Assembly (NCBI GenBank): GCA_028818385.1
Contig: JAPPNY010000243.1
Span: 1 to 57,553, forward strand
Length of the DNA stretch: 57,553 bases
DNA from: Spirochaetaceae bacterium
Lineage (GTDB): Bacteria; Spirochaetota; Spirochaetia; SZUA-6; Bin103
Direction of reading: 5' to 3'
In this document: in pieces, positions 8,444 to 16,858 of the stretch
Numbering within the stretch: position 1 is the stretch's first letter
Layout: each line of letters starts with the position of its first letter
Made by a program: the position numbers and the translations under genes
The notes under the pieces: generated by a model
Database searches by the model: none
The model's input: only the letters and a program-made list of their open reading frames with translations
Told to the model about the DNA's origin: nothing

Positions 8444-9361
8444 CTATCGGTCCAGCGCCGCCATCCGGGCCGGCAGGTCCAGTGCCTGGAGATCCCGCCC
8501 GACGACGGTGATGCGCGAGTCCGCCGGCGGCTCCGGCCAATCCTCGATCTCCACCCCCGCGAGGGTGAGCTGCACCAGCTTCGGGCCAGCGTCGGTGTGC
8601 ACGACTCCCTTGGCCCGCTCCACTCCGCCGGCCAGCCCGTGCAGGAGTCTCCGTAACGCCGCCAGCGGCACCCGACGCGCGGGTTCGACCGTCAGGCTCT
8701 GGAACTCCTGGTCGTGGCCGGCGCGGTGGCCGCCGCCGGCGAAGTAGAACGGCCGTTCGTCGTAAATCACGCGCGGGTCGACGGCACAGCGCTCGGCGGC
8801 CAGCAGCAACGTCCCCGGGGGGCAGGTCGCCAGCAGGCGCCGCCGCACCGCCTCTCGCGTGGCCGCGTCGGCCAGGTCGATCTTGTTCATGATGACGGTG
8901 TTGGCCTGCTCCACCTGCCGCGGCAGCACCAGCAGGTGGTCGGCGTAGCGCAGATAGGTGCTGGCGTCCACCACGCACACCACGTTTCCCAGATGGATGT
9001 CGCCGGCCAGCTCCGGTGCCGCGAACAGCGCCGGAAACGCAGCCGGTTCGGCCAAGCCGGTGGTCTCCATCAGGATCGTGTCCGGCTGCTCATCGTCCAG
9101 CAGCGCGCTCAGCGCCTCCTGCAGCGGCGCGCTCAGGGTGCAGCACACGCATCCCGAGGCCAGCTCCGCGACCGCGTAGCGACCGCGGTCCACCAGGGCG
9201 CCGTCCACTGTCACGGCGCCGAAGTCGTTCACCACGACGGCGGGTCGCGTGCCTGCCGGAAGCGCCGCCAGCAGCCGGTCCAGCAACGTGGTCTTCCCGG
9301 AACCGAGAAACCCCGACAGCACGTGTACCGGCACCGTGGCGTCCGACCGCATCAGCGCCAT
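8444..9361 (-). CDS. CobW/P47K family G3E GTPase
   Basis: The 305-aa protein has the G3E P-loop GFLGSGKTT (17-25), a Walker B-like segment around ETTGLAEP, the metal-binding GCVCCTL motif (C71, C73, C74), NKIDLAD as the guanine-specificity motif, and a C-terminal CobW_C-like domain. Members are GTP-dependent metal chaperones (zinc, cobalt, iron) that hand metal to client enzymes. Client and metal are not evident here. Nearby metal-dependent enzymes (M19 dipeptidase, amidohydrolase) are possible clients by proximity only. It is convergent with the cassette 1 permease and divergent from the esterase gene. A second CobW-family gene lies at 36734-37849. Confidence 0.9.
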   Translation of the reverse strand: MALMRSDATVPVHVLSGFLGSGKTTLLDRLLAALPAGTRPAVVVNDFGAVTVDGALVDRGRYAVAELASGCVCCTLSAPLQEALSALLDDEQPDTILMETTGLAEPAAFPALFAAPELAGDIHLGNVVCVVDASTYLRYADHLLVLPRQVEQANTVIMNKIDLADAATREAVRRRLLATCPPGTLLLAAERCAVDPRVIYDERPFYFAGGGHRAGHDQEFQSLTVEPARRVPLAALRRLLHGLAGGVERAKGVVHTDAGPKLVQLTLAGVEIEDWPEPPADSRITVVGRDLQALDLPARMAALDR

Positions 9362-9394
9362 GTGCAGAGCCTCATCAGGTCACCGTCATCTTAC

Positions 9395-9451
9395 AAGCTG
9401 TCGTTCCCGGTGCTCAACGCGCCGGCCCGTGCGATCATGGAGCAGGAGCGG
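9395..9451 (+). repeat. Displaced fragment of a permease gene (copy of 8237-8293)
   Basis: These 57 bases match 8237-8293 inside the LplC-type permease at 53 positions. Read in the same frame they would encode KLSFPVLNAPARAIMEQER. No permease sequence flanks the fragment on either side. It ends 4 bases before the esterase start codon and supplies the purine-rich GGAGCAGGAG stretch ahead of it. It looks like the residue of a deleted or recombined permease copy. Confidence 0.85.
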
Positions 9452-9455
9452 CCCC

Positions 9456-10499
9456 ATGGAGAAGACGTCGGCGGATGCCGGCACCAACAGCACGATCAGG
9501 AGCCACTTCGAGCTGGCCGCCGACGGGTTGGAGCCCGCGCTCCGGTGGGCTGCGGGGTCACCGGCGGAGCATGCCGAGTGGCGCAGAGCCTTCTCGGGGC
9601 GGCTGAAGCGCCTGGCCGGAAAGCGGCCCCGGAGGGTGCCGCTGGAGATCAGGTGGGACGAGGCCGCCGACCTGGGGACCGTCATGAGGCGCAAGGTCTA
9701 CGTGCGCTCGGAGGCCCAGTACTGGGTGCCCGCCTACTACTTCGTCCCCAAGCAGGTGCGCGAGAAGACGCCGGCGATCCTCTGCCTGCACGGCCACAGC
9801 GGCATCCTTCCCTATATCCGCGAGGGCGACGCGGCCCAGCTCCGTCAGAGCCGGGAGGGGGATCTGGACTACGCCGTCCACCTGGCCGAGCAGGGATACA
9901 TCACGCTGGCGGCGGTGCAGCGCGGCTGGAACGAGACCGCGCTTCCCGAGGACCAGGCCAAAGGCACCCACAGTTGCCACCGCGTCACCATGGACGCCTT
10001 CCTGCTCGGCATGACCCCGGTGGGCCTGCGGTGCTGGGACGCCTCGCGCCTGGTCGACTTCCTGGAGACGCAGGAGCCGGTCGACCGCGAGCGGATCGGC
10101 GTCGCCGGGCTGTCGGGCGGCGGCACGACCGGCCTGTTCCTGACCGCGCTGGAGCCGCGGATCGCCCTGGCCATGATCGGCGGCTACTACTGCACGTTCC
10201 GGGACTCGATCTTCTCCATCCATCACTGCATCTGCAACTGCGTGCCCGACATGATGCGATGGGGCGAGATGCGCGAGATCGCGGCCGTGTTCGCGCCCAA
10301 GCCCATGCTGATCATCGCGGGCACCCGCGACACGATCTTTCCCATCGCGGCCACCAGGCGAGCCTTCCGGGAGCTGGCCGAGGTCTACGAGCTGCTCGGC
10401 GCACCCGGCAACCTCGACCGTGACTTCTTCAACGGCCCGCACGCCTGGAACCACCGCAAGACGGTCCCGTTCCTCCGCCGCCACTGGGGCCGGCTGTGA
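9456..10499 (+). CDS. Dienelactone hydrolase/acetyl-xylan-esterase-like alpha/beta hydrolase
   Basis: The 347-aa protein has an alpha/beta hydrolase core. ILCLHGHSG (oxyanion-hole strand) lies near residue 110, the nucleophile elbow GLSGGG near 218-223, and a late APKPMLIIAGTRDTIFP strand carries the probable acid Asp. NGPHAWNH near the C-terminus provides the catalytic His. The architecture resembles the large acetyl-esterase/dipeptidyl-type hydrolases (DUF/AXE1-like) found beside sugar transporters. ATG 9456 is chosen because GGAGCAGGAGCGG is just upstream and the protein similarity begins soon after. It has no signal peptide, so it is cytosolic and probably deacylates imported sugars or peptides. 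Exact substrate unknown. Confidence 0.82.
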   Translation: MEKTSADAGTNSTIRSHFELAADGLEPALRWAAGSPAEHAEWRRAFSGRLKRLAGKRPRRVPLEIRWDEAADLGTVMRRKVYVRSEAQYWVPAYYFVPKQVREKTPAILCLHGHSGILPYIREGDAAQLRQSREGDLDYAVHLAEQGYITLAAVQRGWNETALPEDQAKGTHSCHRVTMDAFLLGMTPVGLRCWDASRLVDFLETQEPVDRERIGVAGLSGGGTTGLFLTALEPRIALAMIGGYYCTFRDSIFSIHHCICNCVPDMMRWGEMREIAAVFAPKPMLIIAGTRDTIFPIAATRRAFRELAEVYELLGAPGNLDRDFFNGPHAWNHRKTVPFLRRHWGRL

Positions 10500-10515
10500 C
10501 CGGCCGGACCGTCAG

Positions 10516-10731
10516 CTAATCGGCGTGCCTCGACAGGAGATCTCTTACCGCGGGAACGAGCTCGTTGGGTATCTCCATTACGGTTTGTGTCTTGTCTGCA
10601 AGGGACTCCTCGTCCTCTGCTACCGCCTGTTCCTCGGTCTGGGATTCGTAGTGCTCCAGCAGCCGACGAACGCGCGCCTCGTCCCATCCGGGCGGGAAGC
10701 CAGAGTCTTCCTTCATCTCGCGCATCTGCAC
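10516..10731 (-). CDS. Small conserved protein, possible antitoxin-like, function unknown
   Basis: The 71-aa acidic protein has the core GWDEARVRRLLEHYESQTEEQ followed by AVAEDEE and ending MEIPNELVPAVRDLLSRH. I recognise this pattern (WDE..V...L.HYE.QTEEEAVAEDE...MEVP.ELVPAVR.L) from small proteins of unknown function in cyanobacteria and other phyla, sometimes beside toxin genes. No toxin partner is present here. Three possible starts exist (GTG 10731, ATG 10725, ATG 10716); the last gives MKEDSGFPPGW. It is convergent with the esterase gene. Confidence 0.65.
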   Translation of the reverse strand: MQMREMKEDSGFPPGWDEARVRRLLEHYESQTEEQAVAEDEESLADKTQTVMEIPNELVPAVRDLLSRHAD

Positions 10732-10825
10732 CGTCGAACGTAATCCTGGGAGAAGGGAGCATCAAGACGGAGCGGGAGACCTCGGAAGGCTCCGTCTATG
10801 ATCTCAACCGAGGAGAGACCACAAA

Positions 10826-12340
10826 GTGAGCACGCGCCGGCCGCATCGGCTGATCCTCTGCAACGACGGCAACGCCATCGCCGGCCCGACGCGCGAGGCG
10901 CCGCTCGGCGAGCGGGGTCTGGTGGAGCTGGCGATCGATCCGTTGCGGGACACGCTGGTCGACACGCTGTACTGGCAGCTCGGCACCGACCCGTACTTCG
11001 GCACGCCCACGCACCGCCTCACCGACCACTACAGCCACGACACGGCCGTCGGTCCGCGCTGGGGCGCTCAGACGGAGCGCTTCGGCACCGCGTCGGAGTG
11101 GCGGGTGTACGAGAACACGCGGGCGCTGATGGAGGCCGGCACCGACCCGCCGGCGGTGCTGATCGAGCACGGCCACCGCGCCGGCCTGCAGGTGTTCCTG
11201 TCGATGCGGGTCAACGACGTGCACGACCGCAACCTGCCCGGCGGCCTGGACGATCCGCTGATGTCGCCGATGAAGCGCGACAACCGCGACTGGATCCTGG
11301 GCGGCGACGGCCTGCGCCGGACCGCTCTCGACTTCGCCGTGCCGGCGGTGCGCGACTACAAGCTGGCGCTGGCCGAGGAGGCGATCGACCGCTACGACCT
11401 GGACGGCCTGGACTGGGACTTCTGCCGCGTGCCGGTCTTCTTCCGGCCCGGCGAGGTGGGGCGCGGGACGGCGCTGATGACCGACCTGGTCGGCCGGCTC
11501 AAGGCGGCGCTCGCGCGCAAGAGCGAGCGGGCGGGGCGGCAGGTCTTGTTCTCCGCGCGGGTGCCGGGATCGCTCGACGGGGCGCTTGCGGCCGGGCTGG
11601 ACGTGCGCACCTGGATCGAGAGGGGGCTGATCGACGTGGTGGTGGTCGGCCACGCCACCGGCTCCCGGTTCCGGCTGCCCGTGGAGGAGTACGTGGCCGC
11701 GGCGCGCGGCACGGACGTGGAGGTGATCGCCCAGAACCTGGGCCTGTTCATGCAGCCGCGCCCGTGCTGGGCCGGGCTGCTGTTCGGCGAGCGCGACTAC
11801 TACTCCACCGAGATGTGCCGGGCGGTGGCGGCCGTGCATCACCGCGCGGGGGCGGACGGCCTCTACCTGTTCAACAACCACTACCTACAGGTCACCCGCG
11901 ACGCCGGCTACGACCGCCAGCCGTGGCGGGAGATCGCGGATCCGGCGATCATCGCGCGCCGCGACAAACACTACCTGGTCGATCAGCGGGAGACGGCGGG
12001 CGGGCCGCTGCCGATCGCCCTGCACGGACCGGGCGACCGTGCCGAGCTGCGGATCGATGTCGCCGACGACCCCGCCGACGGCGGACAGGCCACGCTGCGC
12101 CTGCTGATTGAGCAGCTCACCGCGCGGGACGGCATCGCCATCGAGCTGAACGGCGCCGCCCTCGACCCGGACCGGGCACGGCGGCGCATCCACTTCAACG
12201 ACGCCTGGCTGGACCTGGACGTCACCGGGCACCTACGCCAGGGGTGGAACGCTTTGTCCGTGCGGGTGGTCGCCCGCAACGACCGCGTCGGCTGCCCGCT
12301 CAACCTGGCCAGCGTGGAGGTGCCGGTCCGGTACCCGTAG
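10826..12340 (+). CDS. Glycosidase-like TIM-barrel protein, function unknown
   Basis: The 504-aa cytosolic protein resembles family-10-like (GHL-type) putative glycoside hydrolases. Visible elements are LILCNDGNAI at the N-terminus, HRAGLQVFLSMRVNDVHD, and YDLDGLDWDFCRVPVFF, a beta-strand 4-like acidic motif. Later come GLIDVVVVGHATG and a C-terminal beta-sandwich-like region from about residue 390 (RAELRIDVADDP onward). The GTG start at 10826 has AGGAGAG ten bases upstream. It belongs to the same broad group as the tandem pair at 19537-22849 (shared layout SNDGN/CNDGN, ERGADGVCL/YDLDGLDWD, GLVDVVAPY/GLIDVVVVG), but is clearly diverged. Substrate cannot be told. Confidence 0.75.
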   Translation: MSTRRPHRLILCNDGNAIAGPTREAPLGERGLVELAIDPLRDTLVDTLYWQLGTDPYFGTPTHRLTDHYSHDTAVGPRWGAQTERFGTASEWRVYENTRALMEAGTDPPAVLIEHGHRAGLQVFLSMRVNDVHDRNLPGGLDDPLMSPMKRDNRDWILGGDGLRRTALDFAVPAVRDYKLALAEEAIDRYDLDGLDWDFCRVPVFFRPGEVGRGTALMTDLVGRLKAALARKSERAGRQVLFSARVPGSLDGALAAGLDVRTWIERGLIDVVVVGHATGSRFRLPVEEYVAAARGTDVEVIAQNLGLFMQPRPCWAGLLFGERDYYSTEMCRAVAAVHHRAGADGLYLFNNHYLQVTRDAGYDRQPWREIADPAIIARRDKHYLVDQRETAGGPLPIALHGPGDRAELRIDVADDPADGGQATLRLLIEQLTARDGIAIELNGAALDPDRARRRIHFNDAWLDLDVTGHLRQGWNALSVRVVARNDRVGCPLNLASVEVPVRYP

Positions 12341-12359
12341 CGCGCCACGCCCCTGCTCG

Positions 12360-13376
12360 TCAGTCGCCGATGACCGAGCGGAAGAGCCCGATCAGGTTGC
12401 CGCCCAGGACCATGCGGACTTCCTCGTTGCCGAATCCCCGGCGGCAGAGCTCGCGGGTCACGTTGACCAGCTTGTCGTAGCTGTCGAGCTCCTCCGGGAT
12501 GCCCAGGTAGCCGCTCGCAGGCCGGCCGTGGGCGCGGCGGAAGTCGTCGGTGAGGTAGAGGTAGTCGCAGCCGAGTGCGACGCGCTCCACGCCGATCACC
12601 TCGGCCAGGTACTCGATATGGGTGACCACGTCGGCGGCCGTCGCCGGGCGCGCCGGGTGCAGGTAGTGGCTGAAGAAGTGCAGGCCGACCACGCCGCCGG
12701 TCGCAGCGACCGCCCGGAGCTGATCGTCGTCCAGATCGCCCGCCCCCGGGAAGGCCCCGCGCGGCGTGCCGTGCAGGAAGGCCACCGGCCGGGAGCTCAG
12801 CTCCATGACCTGGAAGAAGGTCTTCCTGCCGCAGTGCCCGGGATCGATCAGGACGCCGAGGCGGTTCATCTCCCGCACGGCTTCCCTGCCGAAGTCGGTC
12901 AAGCCTTCGCACGCCGGAGGGTCGCGCCGGTCGCAGATGTCGTTGCCGCCGGCCCAGGTGAGCTGCAGCACGCGCAGTCCCAGCCCGTAGGCCTCGTGCA
13001 GCAGCCCCAGGTCGCGCTCGATGGGCTTGCCGCCCTCGAAGCCCAGCAGCACCGCGGAGCGTTCCGTCTCGTGGGCGCGCACGATGTCCTCCGCGCCCCG
13101 CGCCAGCAGGAGCGCGTCGGGGTGGGCGTCGACGATCGCGCGGATGCTGCGCATCTCCCGCCACGCCGGTTCCGTGAAGCCGGTGTACTCGTGCAGGGAC
13201 CGCTCCCGGTCCTCGACGTCCGAAAAGACACGGGCGTCCACGGAGGCCAGGGTCACCTTGCCGGCCAGGCCGGCGCGGTGCATGGCCAGCAGGTGCTCCT
13301 CGTCGCAGTAGTGGTCGTGCCCGACGAAGACCGGGGAGGACCGGTGCAGCTCTTCCGCCCGCGCGGCGTCGCTCAT
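12360..13376 (-). CDS. Membrane dipeptidase (peptidase family M19)
   Basis: The 338-aa zinc dipeptidase-like protein has the likely metal ligands H20/H22 in VGHDHYCDE, E114 in GFEGGK, H181 in LIDPGHCG, and H202 in FLHGTPRG, plus D286-region GCDYLYL. The first ligand pair is HxH where the family usually has HxD. Renal-type M19 enzymes hydrolyse dipeptides, D-amino-acid dipeptides or related amides. No signal peptide is present. It is last of a three-gene minus-strand operon (beta-propeller glycosidase, amidohydrolase, dipeptidase) and overlaps the amidohydrolase stop by ATGA. Confidence 0.88.
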   Translation of the reverse strand: MSDAARAEELHRSSPVFVGHDHYCDEEHLLAMHRAGLAGKVTLASVDARVFSDVEDRERSLHEYTGFTEPAWREMRSIRAIVDAHPDALLLARGAEDIVRAHETERSAVLLGFEGGKPIERDLGLLHEAYGLGLRVLQLTWAGGNDICDRRDPPACEGLTDFGREAVREMNRLGVLIDPGHCGRKTFFQVMELSSRPVAFLHGTPRGAFPGAGDLDDDQLRAVAATGGVVGLHFFSHYLHPARPATAADVVTHIEYLAEVIGVERVALGCDYLYLTDDFRRAHGRPASGYLGIPEELDSYDKLVNVTRELCRRGFGNEEVRMVLGGNLIGLFRSVIGD

Positions 13377-14332
13377 CGCCGCGGGGTCAGGCCCGGCGGC
13401 GCGCCCTTCATGAAGGCGAGGGCGTTGCCGCCCAGGATGCCTGCCGCCGTATCGCCGCTGAACCTGCCGGGAGCCCGCACGGCGGCGATCCGCGCGGCCA
13501 TGTCGTCGCCCTGCGCGAAGTGGGGCCAGTCGGTGCCGAACATGACCCGGTCCGCGCCGGCCGCCTCGACCAGCGCCTCCAGCGCCGGGGAGCCTGGGTC
13601 CAGCGCTCCCAGGTCGGCGTACACGTGTGGATACTCGGCGATCAGGGCGCCGGCCTCCGCCGCGTGCTCGGGCGTGAAGGTGCGCGCGCCGGCGTGCGCC
13701 AGGGAGATGTTGATCGACGGGAACGCGTCGAAGGTCCGGCGCAGGTGGCCGGCGTAGTCCTCCCAGTCGCGCACCCGTGGCCGCACCTCACGGTGTCCCG
13801 GCGCGATCGCCTCGAGCGGCTCGGGCTCGTCTATCCCCAGGTACCAGAACGAGGTGTCGATGATCACCGGGGCCTCGAACTCCGCCGCCAGGGCGATGAT
13901 CCGCCGGCAGCGGGGATCATCCGCGATCTCGCCCCAGAAGGAGGTGACGAGCTTGAGCCCGGCCGCGCCGGCCTCCAGGTTCCGGCGAGCCAGCGCCATG
14001 TGGTCCGGCACCGCCGGCCCCAGGTGGCAGGGGAACCAGTAGAAGCGCTCCCCGCAGCGCTGCATGGCGTCGAGCGGGTAGGTCTCGTTCATCGTGGCCC
14101 GGACGCTCTCCTGGGCGATTCCCTTCCGCGACAGGTCCGACGGGATGTCCTCCGGGCTCCAGCTTATGTAGAACGCCTGGTCGATGCCGCAGGCGTCCAT
14201 CAGCGCGATAAAGTCCTCGGCGCTGGTCGGCTTCGGGGTGCCGTCCTCCTTCCACACGCTGTAGCGCTGCGGCCGGCCGGCCGCGTCGAACGGCTGGATG
14301 AGATGGATGTGGGCGTCGATCACGGGCGGCAT
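13373..14332 (-). CDS. Amidohydrolase family 2 metal-dependent hydrolase
   Basis: The 319-aa TIM-barrel amidohydrolase starts MPPVIDAHIHLIQPF, giving the HxH metal site on strand 1. It continues with GLKLVTSFWGEIADDPRCR, PVIIDTSFW, NISLAHAGARTF, and the C-terminal VMFGTDWPHFAQG motif holding the catalytic Asp. These features are those of Amidohydro_2 proteins (decarboxylases, lactonases, 2-pyrone hydrolases). ATG 14332 is chosen because AGGAGG lies 9 bases upstream. An ATG at 14353 overlapping the previous stop is possible but has no ribosome-binding site. The open frame beyond is a shadow of the upstream gene. Confidence 0.85.
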   Translation of the reverse strand: MPPVIDAHIHLIQPFDAAGRPQRYSVWKEDGTPKPTSAEDFIALMDACGIDQAFYISWSPEDIPSDLSRKGIAQESVRATMNETYPLDAMQRCGERFYWFPCHLGPAVPDHMALARRNLEAGAAGLKLVTSFWGEIADDPRCRRIIALAAEFEAPVIIDTSFWYLGIDEPEPLEAIAPGHREVRPRVRDWEDYAGHLRRTFDAFPSINISLAHAGARTFTPEHAAEAGALIAEYPHVYADLGALDPGSPALEALVEAAGADRVMFGTDWPHFAQGDDMAARIAAVRAPGRFSGDTAAGILGGNALAFMKGAPPGLTPRR

Positions 14333-14349
14333 GGGCGAGGTCCTCCTGG

Positions 14350-15777
14350 TCATTCGATGAGGGTGAAAGCGTACAGCTCCGCGTCGCGGAGGCGGAACTC
14401 CAGCCGCGCGACCCGGCCGCGCAGGGACGCCGGCGTGCCGGTCCAGCGCACCTCCTGGGTCACGCCGGCGCCGGTCAGCGGCCGGCAGTCGCGAAAGAAG
14501 AAGCCGGGCACCGGCAGGCCGGCCTCGTCCAGCAGGCGCACGCGCAGCTCGCCGCGGACCTGCGCGTTGAGCGTCAGCCGGGTGGCGTTCCAGGCGAACG
14601 GACGCGTGCGCAGCGTGCCCGGCTGCTCCGCGCCCGCGTCGTAGGAGACGAACCCGTCGCGGCGCAGGGTCGCCACGCCGAGCTGGCGGTCGCCGTCCCA
14701 GATGCCCATCTTGTGGCCGCGCGCGTAGCCTGAGTAGTAGATCAGCTCGCGGTCGCCGACCGTCACGCACTCGCCCGCCCACGCCATGGCGTGGTCCCAG
14801 CTCCCCGGCCGGCGGTCGCGGTCCAGCAGGACGCCGTCCTGCCGGGTCCAGTACTCGCCGTCGCGGCTGGTGCAGAGCTCCGTCCAGCCGATGCCGTGCA
14901 CGGGACCGTCCGGGTCGGCCGGCAGGTCGTCGCGCAGCACGCGCAGGAGCCCCAGGTAGAGCGACCCGCGCATGACCGGCTGCATGCCGTAGAACTCCCG
15001 CATCGGCCCCTCCTCCTCGGGGTCACAGACCACGATCGGGCGAAACGGCGTCCAGCGGCGCAGGTCGGTGCTGGTGGTCTGGGCGACCAGGCGGCGATAG
15101 CCCTCACCGTGGAAGGGCGGCTTGCCGGTGAAGCCGTCGTCGGGCCGGCCGGAGTAGCCGGCGGTGACCAGGTAGCGCTTCCGCAGCGGGTCCCAGCAGC
15201 CGTTCAGCCGGTCCTCCATGCGGCGCGCGGTGTCCAGGTACACGGGGTTGTCGGGATCGTCGGTCCAGTGGAATCCGTCGGGCGAGTACGCGGCGGAGAA
15301 GCGGTCGCCGCCGGTGTAGAGCAGCACGAAGCGCCGCTCCGGGTCGATGACGGCGCTTGCCGGATGCCGGGCATTGTCGACCAGGCACATGCAGTAGGCT
15401 CCGCGGCGCACGACGTTGTTGGCGCGCGACCCGGCGATCTCGACGATGCCCAGCTCCGGGAAGCGCCAGGTCAGGCCGTCGTCCGACTCGGCGTAGCCGT
15501 AGCTGCGGCGCTCGGAGCCGGTGAAGCCGGCGTCGTACCACATCCGGAACGGCGCGCCGCGGTTGTCCGGATCGTGGAACACCCGGGGAAAGAACAGCAC
15601 CTGCGTGTGCCGGGTGCCGGGGCCGGACTCCAGGACCGGCCGCGGCAGCCGGCGTGCCTGGTGGGGGGTGCGGGTGAGGGCGCTGGTCCGCTCGATCAGG
15701 TAATCGTCGATGAACAGGTGGGTTCCACCGGCCAGCTCGATCGGCTGCCCCGGCAGCCCGCGCCACGCGTCATCCAT
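14350..15777 (-). CDS. Five-bladed beta-propeller glycosidase-like protein
   Basis: The 475-aa protein has repeated GH32/43/117-like blade motifs: FRMWYDAGF, YAESDDGLTW, FVLLYTGGDRFSAAYSPDG, TSTDLRRWTPF, CTSRDGEYW, and YYSGYARGHKMGIWDG. The N-terminal GTHLFIDDYLIE motif is common in this group of uncharacterised glycosidase-like proteins. A C-terminal beta-sandwich (from about residue 395) ends the protein. Start 15777 is preceded by AAGGAGG. It heads the operon with the amidohydrolase and dipeptidase genes and is divergent from ABC cassette 2, which suggests joint use of an imported saccharide or derivative. No secretion signal is seen. Confidence 0.82.
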   Translation of the reverse strand: MDDAWRGLPGQPIELAGGTHLFIDDYLIERTSALTRTPHQARRLPRPVLESGPGTRHTQVLFFPRVFHDPDNRGAPFRMWYDAGFTGSERRSYGYAESDDGLTWRFPELGIVEIAGSRANNVVRRGAYCMCLVDNARHPASAVIDPERRFVLLYTGGDRFSAAYSPDGFHWTDDPDNPVYLDTARRMEDRLNGCWDPLRKRYLVTAGYSGRPDDGFTGKPPFHGEGYRRLVAQTTSTDLRRWTPFRPIVVCDPEEEGPMREFYGMQPVMRGSLYLGLLRVLRDDLPADPDGPVHGIGWTELCTSRDGEYWTRQDGVLLDRDRRPGSWDHAMAWAGECVTVGDRELIYYSGYARGHKMGIWDGDRQLGVATLRRDGFVSYDAGAEQPGTLRTRPFAWNATRLTLNAQVRGELRVRLLDEAGLPVPGFFFRDCRPLTGAGVTQEVRWTGTPASLRGRVARLEFRLRDAELYAFTLIE

Positions 15778-15892
15778 CAGAACCTCCTTCGAGCCGGCCG
15801 CCCGCACGTTGCCAAGCCTGGCCCGCGCCGGTTAGCGTAACCTACTGGGCGGATCGCCCCGAGGGAGGCGGGGCCCCGGCGCAGGAGGCAGC

Positions 15893-16858
15893 ATGGCAGG
15901 CATTTCCGTGGCAGCGCGCGCACGCGCGGCCAGGCTGCGGGAATCGTCCCTGTTCCGGCGCTTCTACCGCGACCGCCACTACCTGGCGCTGCTGCTGCCC
16001 GGCATCGCCTACTTCGTCATTTTCCAGTACATCCCGATCTACGGCCTGCAGGTCGCCTTCAAGGACTTCTCGTTCCGCGGGGGCATCCTGGGCAGCCCCT
16101 GGGCCGACCAGTTCGGCATGGCCAACTTCATCCGCTTCTTTTCGGTCTACAACGTCGGCCGGCTGATCGCGAACACCTTCCTGCTCAACCTCTACTCGCT
16201 GATCTTCGCCTTTCCCGTGCCGATCGTGCTGGCGGTCATGCTGCACGAGTCGCCGAGCGCGCCGTTCCGGCGCAGCATCCAGACGGTGACCTATCTCCCC
16301 AATTTCATCTCGATCGTCGCGATCATCGGCATCATGCGGATGATGCTCTCGCCGGGCTCGGGCAGCGTGAATCGCCTGCTCGGGCTGGCCGGCATCGAGC
16401 CGATCTACTTCATGATCGAGCCGGGCTGGTTCCGGCCGCTGTACGTGATCTCCGGGATCTGGCAGACGGCCGGGTTCGGGGCGATCGTCTACCTGGCCGC
16501 GCTCGCCTCGATCAATCCCGAGTTGTACGAGGCGGCGATCATCGACGGCACGGGGCGCATCCAGCGGATCCGGCACGTATCCATCCCCGGCATCCTGCCG
16601 GTGGTGGCCATCCTGTTCATCTTCAACATGGGCAACATGCTGAGCAGCGGCTTCGAGAAGGTGCTGCTCATGCAGCACGGCACCAACCTGGAGGTTTCCG
16701 ACGTCATCGGCACGTTCATCTATCGCGTCGGTCTGACGACCGTCGGGAACTACGATCTGGCGACCGCAGTCGGCCTGTTCAACACCGTGATCAATTTCAC
16801 GCTGCTGGTCACGGCCAACGCGCTAGTCAGGCGCGTCGCGGGAACGGGCCTGTGGTAG
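15893..16858 (+). CDS. ABC transporter permease, LplB/YteP type (cassette 2)
   Basis: The 321-aa permease is paralogous to the one at 6609-7568. The N-terminal spans contain HYLALLLPGIAYFVIFQYIP and the YGLQVAFKDFSFRGGI signature. The EAA loop reads YEAAIIDGTGRIQRIRHVSI. GCAGGAGG precedes the ATG by a few bases. It is transcribed divergently from the glycosidase operon across a short 115-bp region, so the two units probably share regulation. Its 3' end overlaps the next permease. Confidence 0.93.
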   Translation: MAGISVAARARAARLRESSLFRRFYRDRHYLALLLPGIAYFVIFQYIPIYGLQVAFKDFSFRGGILGSPWADQFGMANFIRFFSVYNVGRLIANTFLLNLYSLIFAFPVPIVLAVMLHESPSAPFRRSIQTVTYLPNFISIVAIIGIMRMMLSPGSGSVNRLLGLAGIEPIYFMIEPGWFRPLYVISGIWQTAGFGAIVYLAALASINPELYEAAIIDGTGRIQRIRHVSIPGILPVVAILFIFNMGNMLSSGFEKVLLMQHGTNLEVSDVIGTFIYRVGLTTVGNYDLATAVGLFNTVINFTLLVTANALVRRVAGTGLW

